Positions 14,655 to 23,128 of a stretch of DNA of 24,789 nt are shown here, piece after piece. The notes beneath the pieces were generated by a model, which had not been told where the DNA came from, did no database searches, and worked only from the letters and a program-made list of their open reading frames with translations. This stretch comes from Caulochytrium protostelioides. Taxonomy: Eukaryota; Chytridiomycota; Caulochytriomycetes; Caulochytriales; Caulochytriaceae. The translations under genes and the position numbers were made by a program. The stretch's first letter is position 1. Each line of letters begins with the position of its first letter. The stretch is from NCBI GenBank assembly GCA_003615045.1, contig ML014342.1:1-24789 (forward strand). Direction: 5' to 3'.

Positions 14655-16724
14655 CTAGGATGCCTTGGTGGCGACGCGAACGACGATCGTGCGCGCTTCG
14701 GTGCCGGCCCACGCGGCCCACGCTTCCGCAGGCCGACGCCGTCGCGCCGAGCTGCCGCGCTGCGAGCTGCCGCCGTGGCCACCCGGACTCGCGCCCGTCA
14801 AGGAGCCGGTGCCGGAATGGTAGGCCGAGCTGGATCCGGATCCGGACGAGCCGGCCCCGGCCCCCGTCGGGCTGCTATCGGCGACCTCGGCGGGCGCGTG
14901 GGTGTCGGTCGGCGAGTCGTCGGGCCAGATGCCGAGATGCTCGCGCAGGGCGATCTCGTAGCCCTCGCGCACGCTGGCGGCCTCGGCGACGGGCGGGCCC
15001 GCGCTCGGCGAGCTGTGCACGTTCGGCTGCAGCGAGACGGACGAGGCGTTGGGCGATCGCCGGAACAGCGGCAGGCCGCCCCACGACGTCGCGAGGTGCG
15101 CGGCCGAGAGGGGGCCACCTGCCGCGGCGTGGTCGGGGCTCAGCGAGGCGTGGCCGCCTCCCCGGGGCGGCGTCGCAGATGCCGGCGTGCCGTCCGTGCC
15201 GCCGCCGCCGCCGCTGCTGCTGCCCGGCGTCGGCGCGCCGTCGGAGTCGGAGTCGCCCTCTGACGCGGGTGGCGGCGGAAGCGGCGTGCCGTGCGTCGCG
15301 GGGCGCGACTGCTGGCCACCGTGGGGGCTGCGCCAGCGTGCCAGGAAGGCGCGGCGCCGCACGACGGTAAGCGAGTCGCTCATGGTCTTGGGCACCTTGT
15401 AGCCGACGAGCTGCTCTTCGGTGCGCGAGCGCCACAAGCGCACCGGCGAGCGCAGACCGAACCAGACCGATTTCGAGGCGCCCGACGAGGTGATCGAATC
15501 GTGTCCCGCGGTCGCGGTGCGAGTGACCGGGAGGCCCATCAGACCGGCATCGTCCTCGTCGCTGGGCACGCGGTGCGCGGCGTCCGACTCCGCCTCGGCC
15601 TCAGTGGCAGCCGCGGTCGGCCCCGGCGCGAGCGCGAACGTCACCGAAATGGCCGGCAGCTTCGGGCCGGCGGCGCTGCGGCCGTGCGGCTTTTCGGATA
15701 CCGCCGCGACGGCAGCATCGCCGTCGCCGCCGCCGTTGACATGCGTCTGCGACGCGGCCGCTGCCGGCCGCGTGCCGCGGTCGGTTGGCGAGATAGCGTC
15801 GTGCACGACGCGGCGCAGTCGGGCGTCCGGGTCGGCGCTGTGCGCGCGCTGGGGCGGCGGCACGGCATCGGCCTCCGCGGCATCGACGAAGGACGAGCCG
15901 CGTCCGTCCGCGGCCGACGAATGTTTCGCGTGGCGGCTCCCGCGAGGGGCGTGGCTGTCGCTGTCGCGGTCGAGATCGATCGCGGAGGCGCGCGACGGGT
16001 GGGCGCGGTGCGCCGCGGTCAGGGACGGACTCGACTGGCGGGAGAGGTTCGACGCGACCGAGCCGCGCCGCTGGAGGTCGCGCTCGTGGTGGAGCGCCTC
16101 GCTGGTGCTGAGCCGGCGCGTGTGGGCGTCGGCCGCAGGATCGGCGTCTGAGTCGTGGTCCGACGACGCCGGCGACGCGGCCATGGCGCGCGGCACGGCG
16201 GCGGCGCCGGCGGCGTCCGCGGGCGGCACGGCGACGTGGAGAAGTCCGTGCGCTGTAGCGAGGGCCGGCGGCGGCGAGCCGGGCGAGTCGTGGCTCAAAC
16301 TCGCGAAGTGGCCGCCGTGGCCGGCGGACAGAGCGGCGTCGCCCGTCGTGGTCAGCGGCGTCGGCGCATGGGCAAGGCCGGCCGTGCGGACCGACAGGGA
16401 GGGTGATGCCGGGTTAGGCCGTGCCGCGAGCGATGCCGGTAGCGGGTCGCCGGCGTGGTGGGCGGAGGACGGCGCCGCCGGGATGGTCGGAGTCGCCGCG
16501 GGCACCGCGTCGGTCGCAGCGGCCATGGCGCCGGCGGCCGGATGGCTGCTGCGCGCCTGGTCACTGCGTGCGTGGTCGATTGTGGCGATCAGAAGGGCCA
16601 TCGACAGCGGCGTTGTCATGTCGACGCCGTCGCTGTCGGCTAGCGGCGGGACAGCGGATTTATCCAGGGAGGGGAGCACGGGGGTGCCTGCCAGCGGCGA
16701 CATCTCGGAGGCCGTGCCCAGCAT
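14655..16724 (-). CDS. Ser/Ala/Pro-rich hypothetical protein
   Basis: I do not recognise a family. The predicted protein is 689 residues, mostly disordered and rich in Ser, Ala, Pro, Gly and His-Asp. Several basic-Ser sites (RRLSTSE, QRRGSVASNLSRQSSPS) resemble sites for AGC-type kinases such as PKA, so a phosphorylated regulatory or scaffold role is possible but only inferred. A better-ordered core lies at about residues 415-465, with SVWFGLRSPVRLWRSRTEEQ and then GYKVPKTMSDSLTVVRRRAF. A second short helix-like segment, REGYEIALREHLGIWPDD, is near the C terminus. ATG 16724 is the first in-frame ATG; ATG 16703 is an alternative. The stop is TAG at 14655-14657. A long open frame on the opposite strand is a composition shadow: only the minus frame shows the folded-looking core. 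Confidence 0.78.
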   Translation of the reverse strand: MLGTASEMSPLAGTPVLPSLDKSAVPPLADSDGVDMTTPLSMALLIATIDHARSDQARSSHPAAGAMAAATDAVPAATPTIPAAPSSAHHAGDPLPASLAARPNPASPSLSVRTAGLAHAPTPLTTTGDAALSAGHGGHFASLSHDSPGSPPPALATAHGLLHVAVPPADAAGAAAVPRAMAASPASSDHDSDADPAADAHTRRLSTSEALHHERDLQRRGSVASNLSRQSSPSLTAAHRAHPSRASAIDLDRDSDSHAPRGSRHAKHSSAADGRGSSFVDAAEADAVPPPQRAHSADPDARLRRVVHDAISPTDRGTRPAAAASQTHVNGGGDGDAAVAAVSEKPHGRSAAGPKLPAISVTFALAPGPTAAATEAEAESDAAHRVPSDEDDAGLMGLPVTRTATAGHDSITSSGASKSVWFGLRSPVRLWRSRTEEQLVGYKVPKTMSDSLTVVRRRAFLARWRSPHGGQQSRPATHGTPLPPPPASEGDSDSDGAPTPGSSSGGGGGTDGTPASATPPRGGGHASLSPDHAAAGGPLSAAHLATSWGGLPLFRRSPNASSVSLQPNVHSSPSAGPPVAEAASVREGYEIALREHLGIWPDDSPTDTHAPAEVADSSPTGAGAGSSGSGSSSAYHSGTGSLTGASPGGHGGSSQRGSSARRRRPAEAWAAWAGTEARTIVVRVATKAS

Positions 16725-16856
16725 CCCGCGGCGCAAGGGGTCTGCTGGGGGTACGATGTGGCGTCGTCACGGTGTCGTCACGTGGACGCGAGCACGTGAC
16801 GAGCCGAGGCGGACGCGGAGGCGTCGATGCGGCGTGGCTGGCGCTCGTGAGCACAG

Positions 16857-16878
16857 AGCTGTACCGAAGGGTACAGCT
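16857..16878. promoter_or_regulatory. Perfect 9-bp inverted repeat upstream of the - strand gene
   Basis: AGCTGTACC (16857-16865) and GGTACAGCT (16870-16878) are exact reverse complements with a GAAG centre. It lies about 133-154 bases upstream of the start codon at 16724, a typical position for a binding site of a dimeric transcription factor; this role is an inference. Confidence 0.6.
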
Positions 16879-17339
16879 GCAGGGGATGTGTATATGGGAG
16901 GGCACAGGATCGCACGTCTAGGGAAGATGCTGGCCAGCCAGGCCGCGAGGGAGTCGATGATGGCGTTGCTCCCAGGGATCGGCCGGACACGCGAAGTGAC
17001 TGGGCGGCCCCACCGGCTGTCTACTCGAAAAGGAACTTCGTCGGGTCAGAGCGAAAAAAAGGGCCACAGGCCGCGATCCCTTCCCCGTCGGAGCTTGGCA
17101 CGCGCTCGCTATCACCTACGTGGCGCGACGGAGAAGAGTCAGGAAGGCACGGCAACAGCTGCGGGAGCTGTGGCTCTTGCGATAGCTCAGGATCGTCCGT
17201 CAGTCGGCTGCGTCGTCACGTGCGATGCCCCGCAATGATCAATGATGAAGGCAGCGACAGCGCGCAGCCCGTCCGCCCGTCTCCGGGGTCAGCACGCGCA
17301 GGGCCGCTGCGTCGTCCCTGACGCCGGACGCCGGACGGC

Positions 17340-17375
17340 GACGAGGGCGCCGACGAGGGCGCCGACGAGGGCGCC
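17340..17375. repeat. 12-bp tandem repeat, 3 copies
   Basis: Three exact copies of GACGAGGGCGCC. A 12-bp unit keeps frame, but no supported gene covers it. Confidence 0.9.
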
Positions 17376-17619
17376 GGTCGAAGGGGGCAGAAGGCGCTGG
17401 ACCACCTGCCGTCGCTTTCGCGCGAGAGGGGCGGCACCTGGGCCGGGGCGTCGCACAAGGCTCAGCCGCCACGTTAGCCCGCCTTGCGCTTCTGACGCGC
17501 CTCACGCCGCGCCAAGGCAAACGCCACACGCACCACGCACGGACGCCGCGACAGAGACGGAGCTCGACGCTGCGCCAACCGACCAACCACGCGCCGGATC
17601 GCCAGCGACGCCCAGCGGA

Positions 17620-17661
17620 GCCTTGAGCGGGCCTTGAGCGGGCCTTGAGCGGCGCCTTGAG
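17620..17661. repeat. 11-bp tandem repeat, 3-4 copies
   Basis: Three exact copies of GCCTTGAGCGG followed by a fourth degenerate copy. Unit length is not a multiple of three. Confidence 0.9.
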
Positions 17662-18458
17662 TCGGCCTGCTCCCGTCGCTTTCTGCGGCGTTGGCGGGGA
17701 AATCAGGAGGACGCGGAGCCAGAGGCGTGGGGCTCGGGGGGCCACAGCTACACACACACTCACACACTTCCACACACACGCAGTGGTCGGGCGCAGCGGG
17801 TCTGGGCCGGACGCGAGCGGTCTAGGCACGGCGGCAGCGGCAGTGGCGGGCGCGACCACGGCCGCAGGCGACGGAGGGATCGGCCTTCCGCACGCAGGCA
17901 CCGCCTTGGACGATCCCAATCGGTGGATCGTCGGTGGAACCGGTGGGCGCTAGTGGGCGCGCGTGATACTCGAATCGCTGTGGCGGTGCTGAGGCGGAAA
18001 CCACGCGGCCGTCGAAAAAAAAAGGAGCACGGGACAAGGTTGGGAAAGATCACGTCTGGCGTCGTCGGCCGACCGCTAGCTAACGGTAGTCGAGAAGCAA
18101 TCGGATGCTTGAGGCTTGTGCGGACAGCCGGACCAGTGGATCCGATGGCCTCCGTGCGTGGTGGTGGAAGCGGTGGAACGGGAAAAAGAGGCAGAATCCC
18201 GGTACCAGTCTCGACAGTCTCGAGGTAGAACTGGTGGGTATGGAATTAAGACTGGCAAACTAAGGATGTGGTTGGCGTGGCAGGGGTATCGAGCAGATGC
18301 TTCGGTACTGTTGCTGTAGAAAAGCGGCGGAAATGGCGGGTCAATGCGTTCCACGTCATTTACGCGGGAGCTTTGCTGGAGCTGGGCTGTCAACTTCACC
18401 GAAGAAAATGGCGCTCATCCGGGCACGCTAAACTCCGACACGGCCACCTCATTCGTTG

Positions 18459-18787
18459 TTAGTGGGGACCACCGTGATGCCCGACATCATAATGCTGATG
18501 ATGATGACCATGTTGATGCAACGTCAACGCGGAAAACGAGTGTGCATGACGGAGCGGTGTCCCACCGCTGTCGTCGTGATGGCCCCGACACCGTCGTGAC
18601 GCCTTCGAGACGCCGGTGCATACCGCCGCCGATCCCCTTAGCGATCCCACTAGCCTGGCCCGAGGGCGTCCCAGGGCCGAAGGGGAAGGCCTCCACCAGC
18701 ACCGACAGCCCGAGCGCCGTCAAGCTCCCCGGCTGGGCCAGCGACGCCACCGGGCATGCCCTTGCCCTTGCCGCTGCCCTGGCCCAT
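18459..18787 (-). pseudogene. Gly/His-rich coding signal split over three frames
   Basis: On the minus strand a Gly/Lys-rich stretch starts at ATG 18787 (MGQGSGKGKGMPGG) and remains open for 45 codons to a TAG at 18650. In a second frame the next segment is again Gly-rich (FGPGTPSGQASGIAKG, GIGGG). In a third frame the segment before the TAA at 18459 is His/Gly-rich (HQHGHHHQHYDVGHHGGPH). The same compositional style continuing through three frames suggests a host gene broken by small indels, a sequence with indel errors or an intron-containing gene. No family is recognised; Gly/His-rich low complexity may also arise by chance from the CAT/GGC triplets. Confidence 0.3.
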
Positions 18788-19331
18788 GCCGTGAACCTGT
18801 CACATGCCATCATTAGTCGGCCGCATTTTTTCTCGCTGATCCCATCGGCGGCCACGATCGGCGGTCTGCGCTCCGTGGCGGTGACGGTCATGCGGCGTGG
18901 TGCGGCGCACTTGGCTGCTTCTTTTTTGGGTTGGCCAACGTGATCGCATTGGCTTTTCGATTTCAGATGACCGCGGCGGTTGGCCGTCCTGCTCATCGCC
19001 TTCACGCTGGCCAGAGAGGCGTTTTGCGAACCGAGAGCTCAAGAATCATTTTTGGTTCGGGGTTCTGGTTCTGGTCCGGTTCTGTCGGAGCGGGGAGGTC
19101 AGCGGCGTTTGGGCGGCGTGAGCACGCGACCTGCTCTTCATCGCGCGTCGCGGGGATCGTTCTATAAATTTCATTATCGATCGTCCTGCGTCATCTGACA
19201 AATTCGGGCCCGAGCCCAGGGGTTGCTCAGGTCCGGGACCCGCGGGCCTGGGGTGGAGAAAACGCCAGTGCCGTCACGACGAGAGGTGAAGGGGCGATCC
19301 TGCAAGCCATTGTCACAAAGACCCTGAATGG
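18788..19331. other. Region before the Fanzor-like relic
   Basis: No gene is recognised. It includes a TATA-like TATAAAT (19163-19169) and a ten-base palindrome TCGGGCCCGA at 19204-19213, where GC content rises again. Confidence 0.4.
19163..19169 (+). promoter_or_regulatory. TATA-like sequence ahead of the Fanzor-like relic
   Basis: TATAAAT in an AT-rich patch about 170 bases before the open frame that carries the nuclease motif. Any promoter role is speculative. Confidence 0.25.
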
Positions 19332-20118
19332 GTGGGGCGGCCTTCTCGAAGATCGCTATCCTTGTCCAGCAGAGCTTCGCAGCAGCGGCTACCCCAGGGA
19401 CCAAGAACCCCTTGGCAGGCAGCCCCAATCAAACCGAGTACCCCCCGGGAGACAGCCTCAACCAGACCGAGAAACCCGCGGGGGGGCCTAGGTCAGTACT
19501 GCAGCCTCTGGAACGACCCGGGCCGCACCAACATCTTTATGGCCATGGTGGGGCCCAAAGGCCAGGTCGTCAACTGGAAGCTGACCCGAAAGCAGTACTA
19601 TGTGGAATCCTGCATAAGAGACGCCCAACAGCAGTCAGAGACTTGGCAGCGCCATGTGAAGAAAGAGCCGCCGCTGCGGCTAGCGGCGGTGAGCTCCACG
19701 AACGGTGGTCGCCTATGGCGCCTCCAAGTGTGCCCCCAGCGGCCACGGCGAGATCGCCGGTCCAACAGCTCGCGCGTACAAGGCGTGCGCCCAGCAGTTC
19801 AGCACCGTTGTGGTTGACGAGTTCCGGACGACCCAGGTGCATGCCGAGACGAACGAGATCCTGATCAAGGTAAACCCCCGGGACCCGACGACCGTGCCGA
19901 TCTCTCGCGCGTCCCGGGCGGGCGGTCCCTCAACCGCGCCGGTCATCCCGGACCCCAGGACCCGGCCCTGGCCGGTCAACCGGGTGTATGCCCATACGCA
20001 TGTGGTCCTGAAACCCGGGCAACGCCGGCGCCAGGGGACTGTGGTCCGAGGTGAGCTGTGGTGTGATGCCACCCACGGCAAGGTGAACCGCGATCTCAAT
20101 GCCACGTTGAGCATCTGA
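19332..20118 (+). pseudogene. Fanzor/TnpB-like RuvC nuclease relic
   Basis: Two frames together show the ordered motifs of the IS605/IS607 TnpB-Fanzor group, RNA-guided DNA nucleases of transposons. In the first frame NDPGRTNIF (Asp codon 19515) resembles the RuvC-I strand, followed by TRKQYY. In the second frame, from 19705, VVAYGASK is followed by VVDEFRTTQV (Glu codon 19819, RuvC-II) and VNRDLNATLSI (Asp codon 20092, RuvC-III). The copy is clearly dead: the frame changes between the motifs; the spacing implies loss of roughly 80 residues between them; the first Cys pair expected of the zinc ribbon after DEFRT is not visible; only one Cys (LWCDATHGK) of the second remains. A stop follows RuvC-III, yet family-like sequence (RCLALPVRP) goes on past it. 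No N-terminal domain, ends or terminal repeats were recognised. Family assignment rests on remembered motifs. Confidence 0.68.
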
Positions 20119-20199
20119 CGCTGCCTGGCCTTACCCGTCAGACCGAAGGCGCTGTGCCGCATCCCCCGGCAAGCCTCACGGCAGCCCAAGGTCGGCAAG

Positions 20200-20242
20200 C
20201 TGAACCAACACTGAACCAACACTGAACCAACACTGAACCAAC
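20200..20242. repeat. 11-bp tandem repeat CTGAACCAACA, about 4 copies
   Basis: Three exact copies and a fourth lacking the last base. It begins about 82 bases after the stop that ends the nuclease relic, so it may have been part of the element's 3' flank. Confidence 0.92.
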
Positions 20243-20401
20243 CTGCGTACTGCCTCTGTGGGAGACCCCCTGGGGGCACCACAGAGGGTAGGGAGTGCGT
20301 GTTGGGCCGGGGAGGGTGGGCCTCGTGATTCTTTCAAATGAATAGACGTCGCGGCCGTCTCGATATATCCAGACTCTCCTATAGGGTGGAGAGACAGGCA
20401 A

Positions 20402-20419
20402 GCGGGTGTCCGAACCCGC
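20402..20419. repeat. Perfect 6-bp inverted repeat GCGGGT/ACCCGC
   Basis: Six-base perfect arms around a GTCCGA loop. On the minus strand it resembles a tRNA T-arm but lacks the conserved adenine, and no tRNA body was found. Confidence 0.6.
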
Positions 20420-20651
20420 GATTTGCCACCATCCACGTGCTGTGATCTTCGTACGCCACATACACCCGATAGCGCGAGGCCATGCGCGACTTGAAGAGGA
20501 CCGCCGCGTGGCGCAGTCCCTTTGGGAGGCGGGAGCAGGTAAGCACGGCACGCTTGCGTGGGGATGCCGGGGCTCTGCGGTCGGCATCGGCCAGGACGAC
20601 GCGGCACCCTACCGGTCCTCGCTGGACGATGCCTCGGATGCGACAAGGAGG

Positions 20652-20681
20652 GCTCTGCGCGATGCGCTTCTTGCGCAGAGC
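20652..20681. repeat. Perfect 9-bp inverted repeat GCTCTGCGC/GCGCAGAGC
   Basis: Exact nine-base arms with a 12-base spacer that itself contains GCGC. It is a possible hairpin in a non-coding region. Confidence 0.75.
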
Positions 20682-20798
20682 TCTCCGACGGTCCCTCCCC
20701 CACTTCTCACTCGCCATCCAACGCCACGGGCGCCTCCGGCTTTCGCCTCGAGGCAAGGGGGACGGCGATGGGTGGCCGTCCGGCCGCACTAGCCCCGT

Positions 20799-20834
20799 CC
20801 ATCCATCCATCCATCCATCCATCCATCCATCCAT
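20799..20834. repeat. (CCAT)9 microsatellite
   Basis: Nine exact copies of CCAT. It is the longer counterpart of the run at 521-541. Confidence 0.95.
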
Positions 20835-22036
20835 TCGTCAGACGCGGCCCGTCAAGTCCAGGCCCTCCGTCTCATCGACGGTCATCCCGCTCACATATGG
20901 AAGCATACTCCCGCCAGCGGAAGCGAGCACGAGCCGCGGCATCCGCATGGGATACGGGGCCACGCACGCGCAGGAGGGATCATTGAGGGGATTCGTTCAC
21001 TAGCACCCTGCTATCCTACCGCACTCCCCGCACCTTGACCCCACCACCCCGCTACTCAAGATGGTATGTTTGTCGGCATTCGCTGGACCATATCCGAGAC
21101 GCTGAACACGAAGACGACGTATCCGCCACCGACCGACCGACCACACCCGTAGTGATGCGCGACCCGAGACCTACGAACGAGATCGAGGGCCGGCATAATC
21201 GCCCCCAAGCGCAACGGAACGCGTAGCGAGCGCCAAGACGAATGGATGGCGGCCCTGCCACACCCACTGTGGCCGCGATGCGCAGAACGGCTGGCCCATC
21301 GAGTATACGCAGAACCCATGGCCGTCCCGCGCTTCGTCGCATCGGCTCTCACCCGTAGACCCGCGTCGCAGGGCCGTCCTGCACCGAGCAAGCGAGCCGT
21401 CTCGATGCATGGCCCGTGACCCGTCTTGACGGCAGAGTCGACCGTATCAATGTCGTCGGCCCTGTGCATGTCGAGGACGCGTGTTGAGGCCGGAACGCTG
21501 CCCGTCCGACGACGATCCGTGCGGAACATGGCCAGAGCGCCGTTTGTCGCCACGTGGTCGACCGCGCAACGAGAAGAAGCGGATAATCACGTTGTGTCGT
21601 GCCATTCGGCGTCTGAAACCGACCGCGTCAGACTGACCGCGTGGCGTTCTGCGCCATCCGAGTCGATCCGATGCGTGACACGCGGCCCGGACCATCTTTC
21701 CGCGTCAATGAGGCGATATCCCGATGTCGTGGGCTCGAAGTCATCGAAGGCCGACGCGTGCCTTCTGAGCGACCTGGCCGTAGCGACGTCATGATGTCAA
21801 CCTCGTTGTCCCTCGGAAGCGATGGCCCATGAAGTAGCTCTTCCCTGGTGGAGGCACGTGTTCGAATCTCGCTCTCGTCCTTGTATCTGTGCCACGGTCT
21901 ATCGTGTGCCAGCCCGCGCCCTCGTCGTTCTCGTCGTTCTCCAGATGTTTTCTGGCTCTTCTCAGCGCATCACTCGGACCCGTCTCGTCGTTATCGCCGT
22001 CGTCGATGCTTTGTCGTCTTTGTCGTCTCCGGAATG

Positions 22037-22158
22037 GTCTCTTCAGACCGGGTGGTCAGAATCCGTTCGATCCGCTGCAGCCCACTCGAAACACGTCCTA
22101 CTCACACTCTTTTCTCTGATGGTTTTCGCGACTGCTTCTGCTCTTTGCGCGCCTCTAG
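22037..22158 (+). other. Probable intron after an ATG-only first exon of eS26
   Basis: Exon 2 begins after CGCCTCTAG (ending 22158), a good 3' splice site, and lacks only the initiator Met. Two ATG|GT junctions are possible: ATG 22034-22036 with an intron of 122 bases, or ATG 22119-22121 with an intron of 37 bases. The longer intron contains CTGAT near 22115-22119, a possible branch site, and is preferred. Neither donor (GTCTCT, GTTTTC) is canonical, so a more distant first exon remains possible. First exons of a few codons are common in fungal ribosomal protein genes. Confidence 0.45.
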
Positions 22159-22491
22159 ACCCAGAAGCGCCGTAACTGTGGCCGTGCCAAGCACGGCCGT
22201 GGCCACGTCAAGCCGGTCCGTTGCTCCAACTGCGCCCGCTGCGTCCCCAAGGACAAGGCCATCAAGCGCTTCATGATCCGCAACATGGTCGAGGTCGCCG
22301 CCATCCGTGACATTGCTGAGGCCAGCGTGTACGACGAGTACGCCCTGCCCAAACTCTACGTCAAGATGCACTACTGCGTGTCCTGCGCCGTCCACGCCCG
22401 TATCGTGCGTGTCCGCTCCCGCACCGACCGCAAGATCCGCACGCCCCCGCAGCGCTTCCGCGCGTTCGGCAAGAAGACCGCCACCCGCTAA
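22159..22491 (+). CDS. RPS26: Ribosomal protein eS26, main exon
   Basis: The 110 codons encode almost all of small-subunit protein eS26, a component of the 40S ribosome near the mRNA exit channel. The exon starts [18 protein letters not shown], matching the family's N terminus just after Met. The zinc-binding cysteines are present as VRCSNCARC and HYCVSCAVH. Other diagnostic parts are [29 protein letters not shown] and the basic [16 protein letters not shown] near the end. With one Met from an upstream exon the protein would be 111 residues, slightly shorter than human or yeast eS26 because the C-terminal tail after RFRAF is short. Stop TAA at 22489-22491. Codons are strongly C-ending, as expected for high expression. 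It converges on RFC3. The position of the first exon is the only uncertain part. Confidence 0.96.
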   Translation, partial: TQKRRNCGRAKHGRGHVKPVRCSNCARCVPKDKAIKRFMIRNMVEVAAIRDIAEASVYDEYALPKLYVKMHYCVSCAVHARIVRVRSRTDRKIRTPPQRFRAFGKKTATR

Positions 22492-23128
22492 GCGGACCGT
22501 GCTGCGTGGCCCATCACCTCGTGCACCCGGCCTTCCGGCGTCCCCGCTTCGGGTGGCGAGGTCTGACGGTGTCGGTGTGAGTGATTGAGCCGCTCGACGT
22601 CTACTTCTCAATAGTGAAACCGTTTTTGTGATAAAAACATGCTCTCTCTTTTTTTGTACCTCCCGGTGTCGTATCCATCTCGATTGGAAGGACGATAATG
22701 GGAGGACCCGTCTCGATGGCGGATCGAGAAATGAAAGGTGAATCCATCATCCACGACCAAGTCAGGGGCTCGGAGGGGTCTCGGAGATGCGCGTCGCATG
22801 GGTCATCTTGGAATGGCCTAGAGTGGACGATGTCTCATCGACGCGAACGGTCGATTACCATTGTTACCGGGCTGAGCGATTCTCGCCAAGATCGCCATCG
22901 TCTTGGCCGATTTTCAATGATATACATTCGTTTTGTGTGATGATTCAGGTGTTGCACCCAGATCTGGACGGGCTCTGAACATTCGAATGACCCACGGACG
23001 ATGTTTCCGCTATGCTTTTCAATGGCATTTAATAAATAGACGAGACAGAATACAAGGTTCACAGAGAGATATCGATCCAGATATCCTGCGAAGGCAGGGC
23101 CAAAGCCCAATCAGAGGTAAGCCATGTG
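22492..23128. other. Convergent intergenic region eS26/RFC3
   Basis: These 637 bases carry the 3' ends of both genes and are more AT-rich than the coding DNA. AATAAA occurs at 23031-23036 on the + strand but is far from the eS26 stop. No gene was recognised. Confidence 0.6.

Larger units (their letters stand above)
16725..18458. other. Upstream region of the Ser/Ala/Pro-rich gene; no gene seen
   Basis: About 1.7 kb, GC-rich. It holds a perfect hairpin at 16857-16878, two short tandem repeats and CA-rich DNA at 17749-17780. Frames on both strands here are Arg-rich and repetitive with no motif. The proximal part should contain the promoter of the - strand gene. Confidence 0.5.
20119..22158. 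other. Gene-poor region with repeats, up to the eS26 exon
   Basis: About 2 kb without a recognised gene. The first 120 bases include the tail of the nuclease relic and an 11-bp tandem repeat. Two short inverted repeats and a CCAT run follow. Overlapping frames on both strands have no motif. The last 250-300 bases are pyrimidine-rich and should hold the eS26 promoter, leader and first exon. Confidence 0.5.

Noticed and set aside
14373-14658. A Lys-rich small protein frame after a TATA-like sequence
   Set aside because: The Lys run is produced by the A-tract, and the frame lacks any other protein-like feature.
15421-17238. A 605-codon open frame on the + strand opposite the Ser/Ala/Pro-rich gene
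   Set aside because: It is antisense to a frame with ordered segments and phosphosite-like motifs. High GC content suppresses stop codons, and the + translation shows no recognisable domain.
20395-20425. A tRNA T-arm-like hairpin on the minus strand
   Set aside because: The loop lacks the conserved adenine and has six bases between perfect arms; no cloverleaf surrounds it.
21800-21890. A tRNA-like T-loop (GTTCGAATC) near 21869
   Set aside because: Only three of the five T-stem pairs form, and no acceptor stem or D-arm could be matched upstream.
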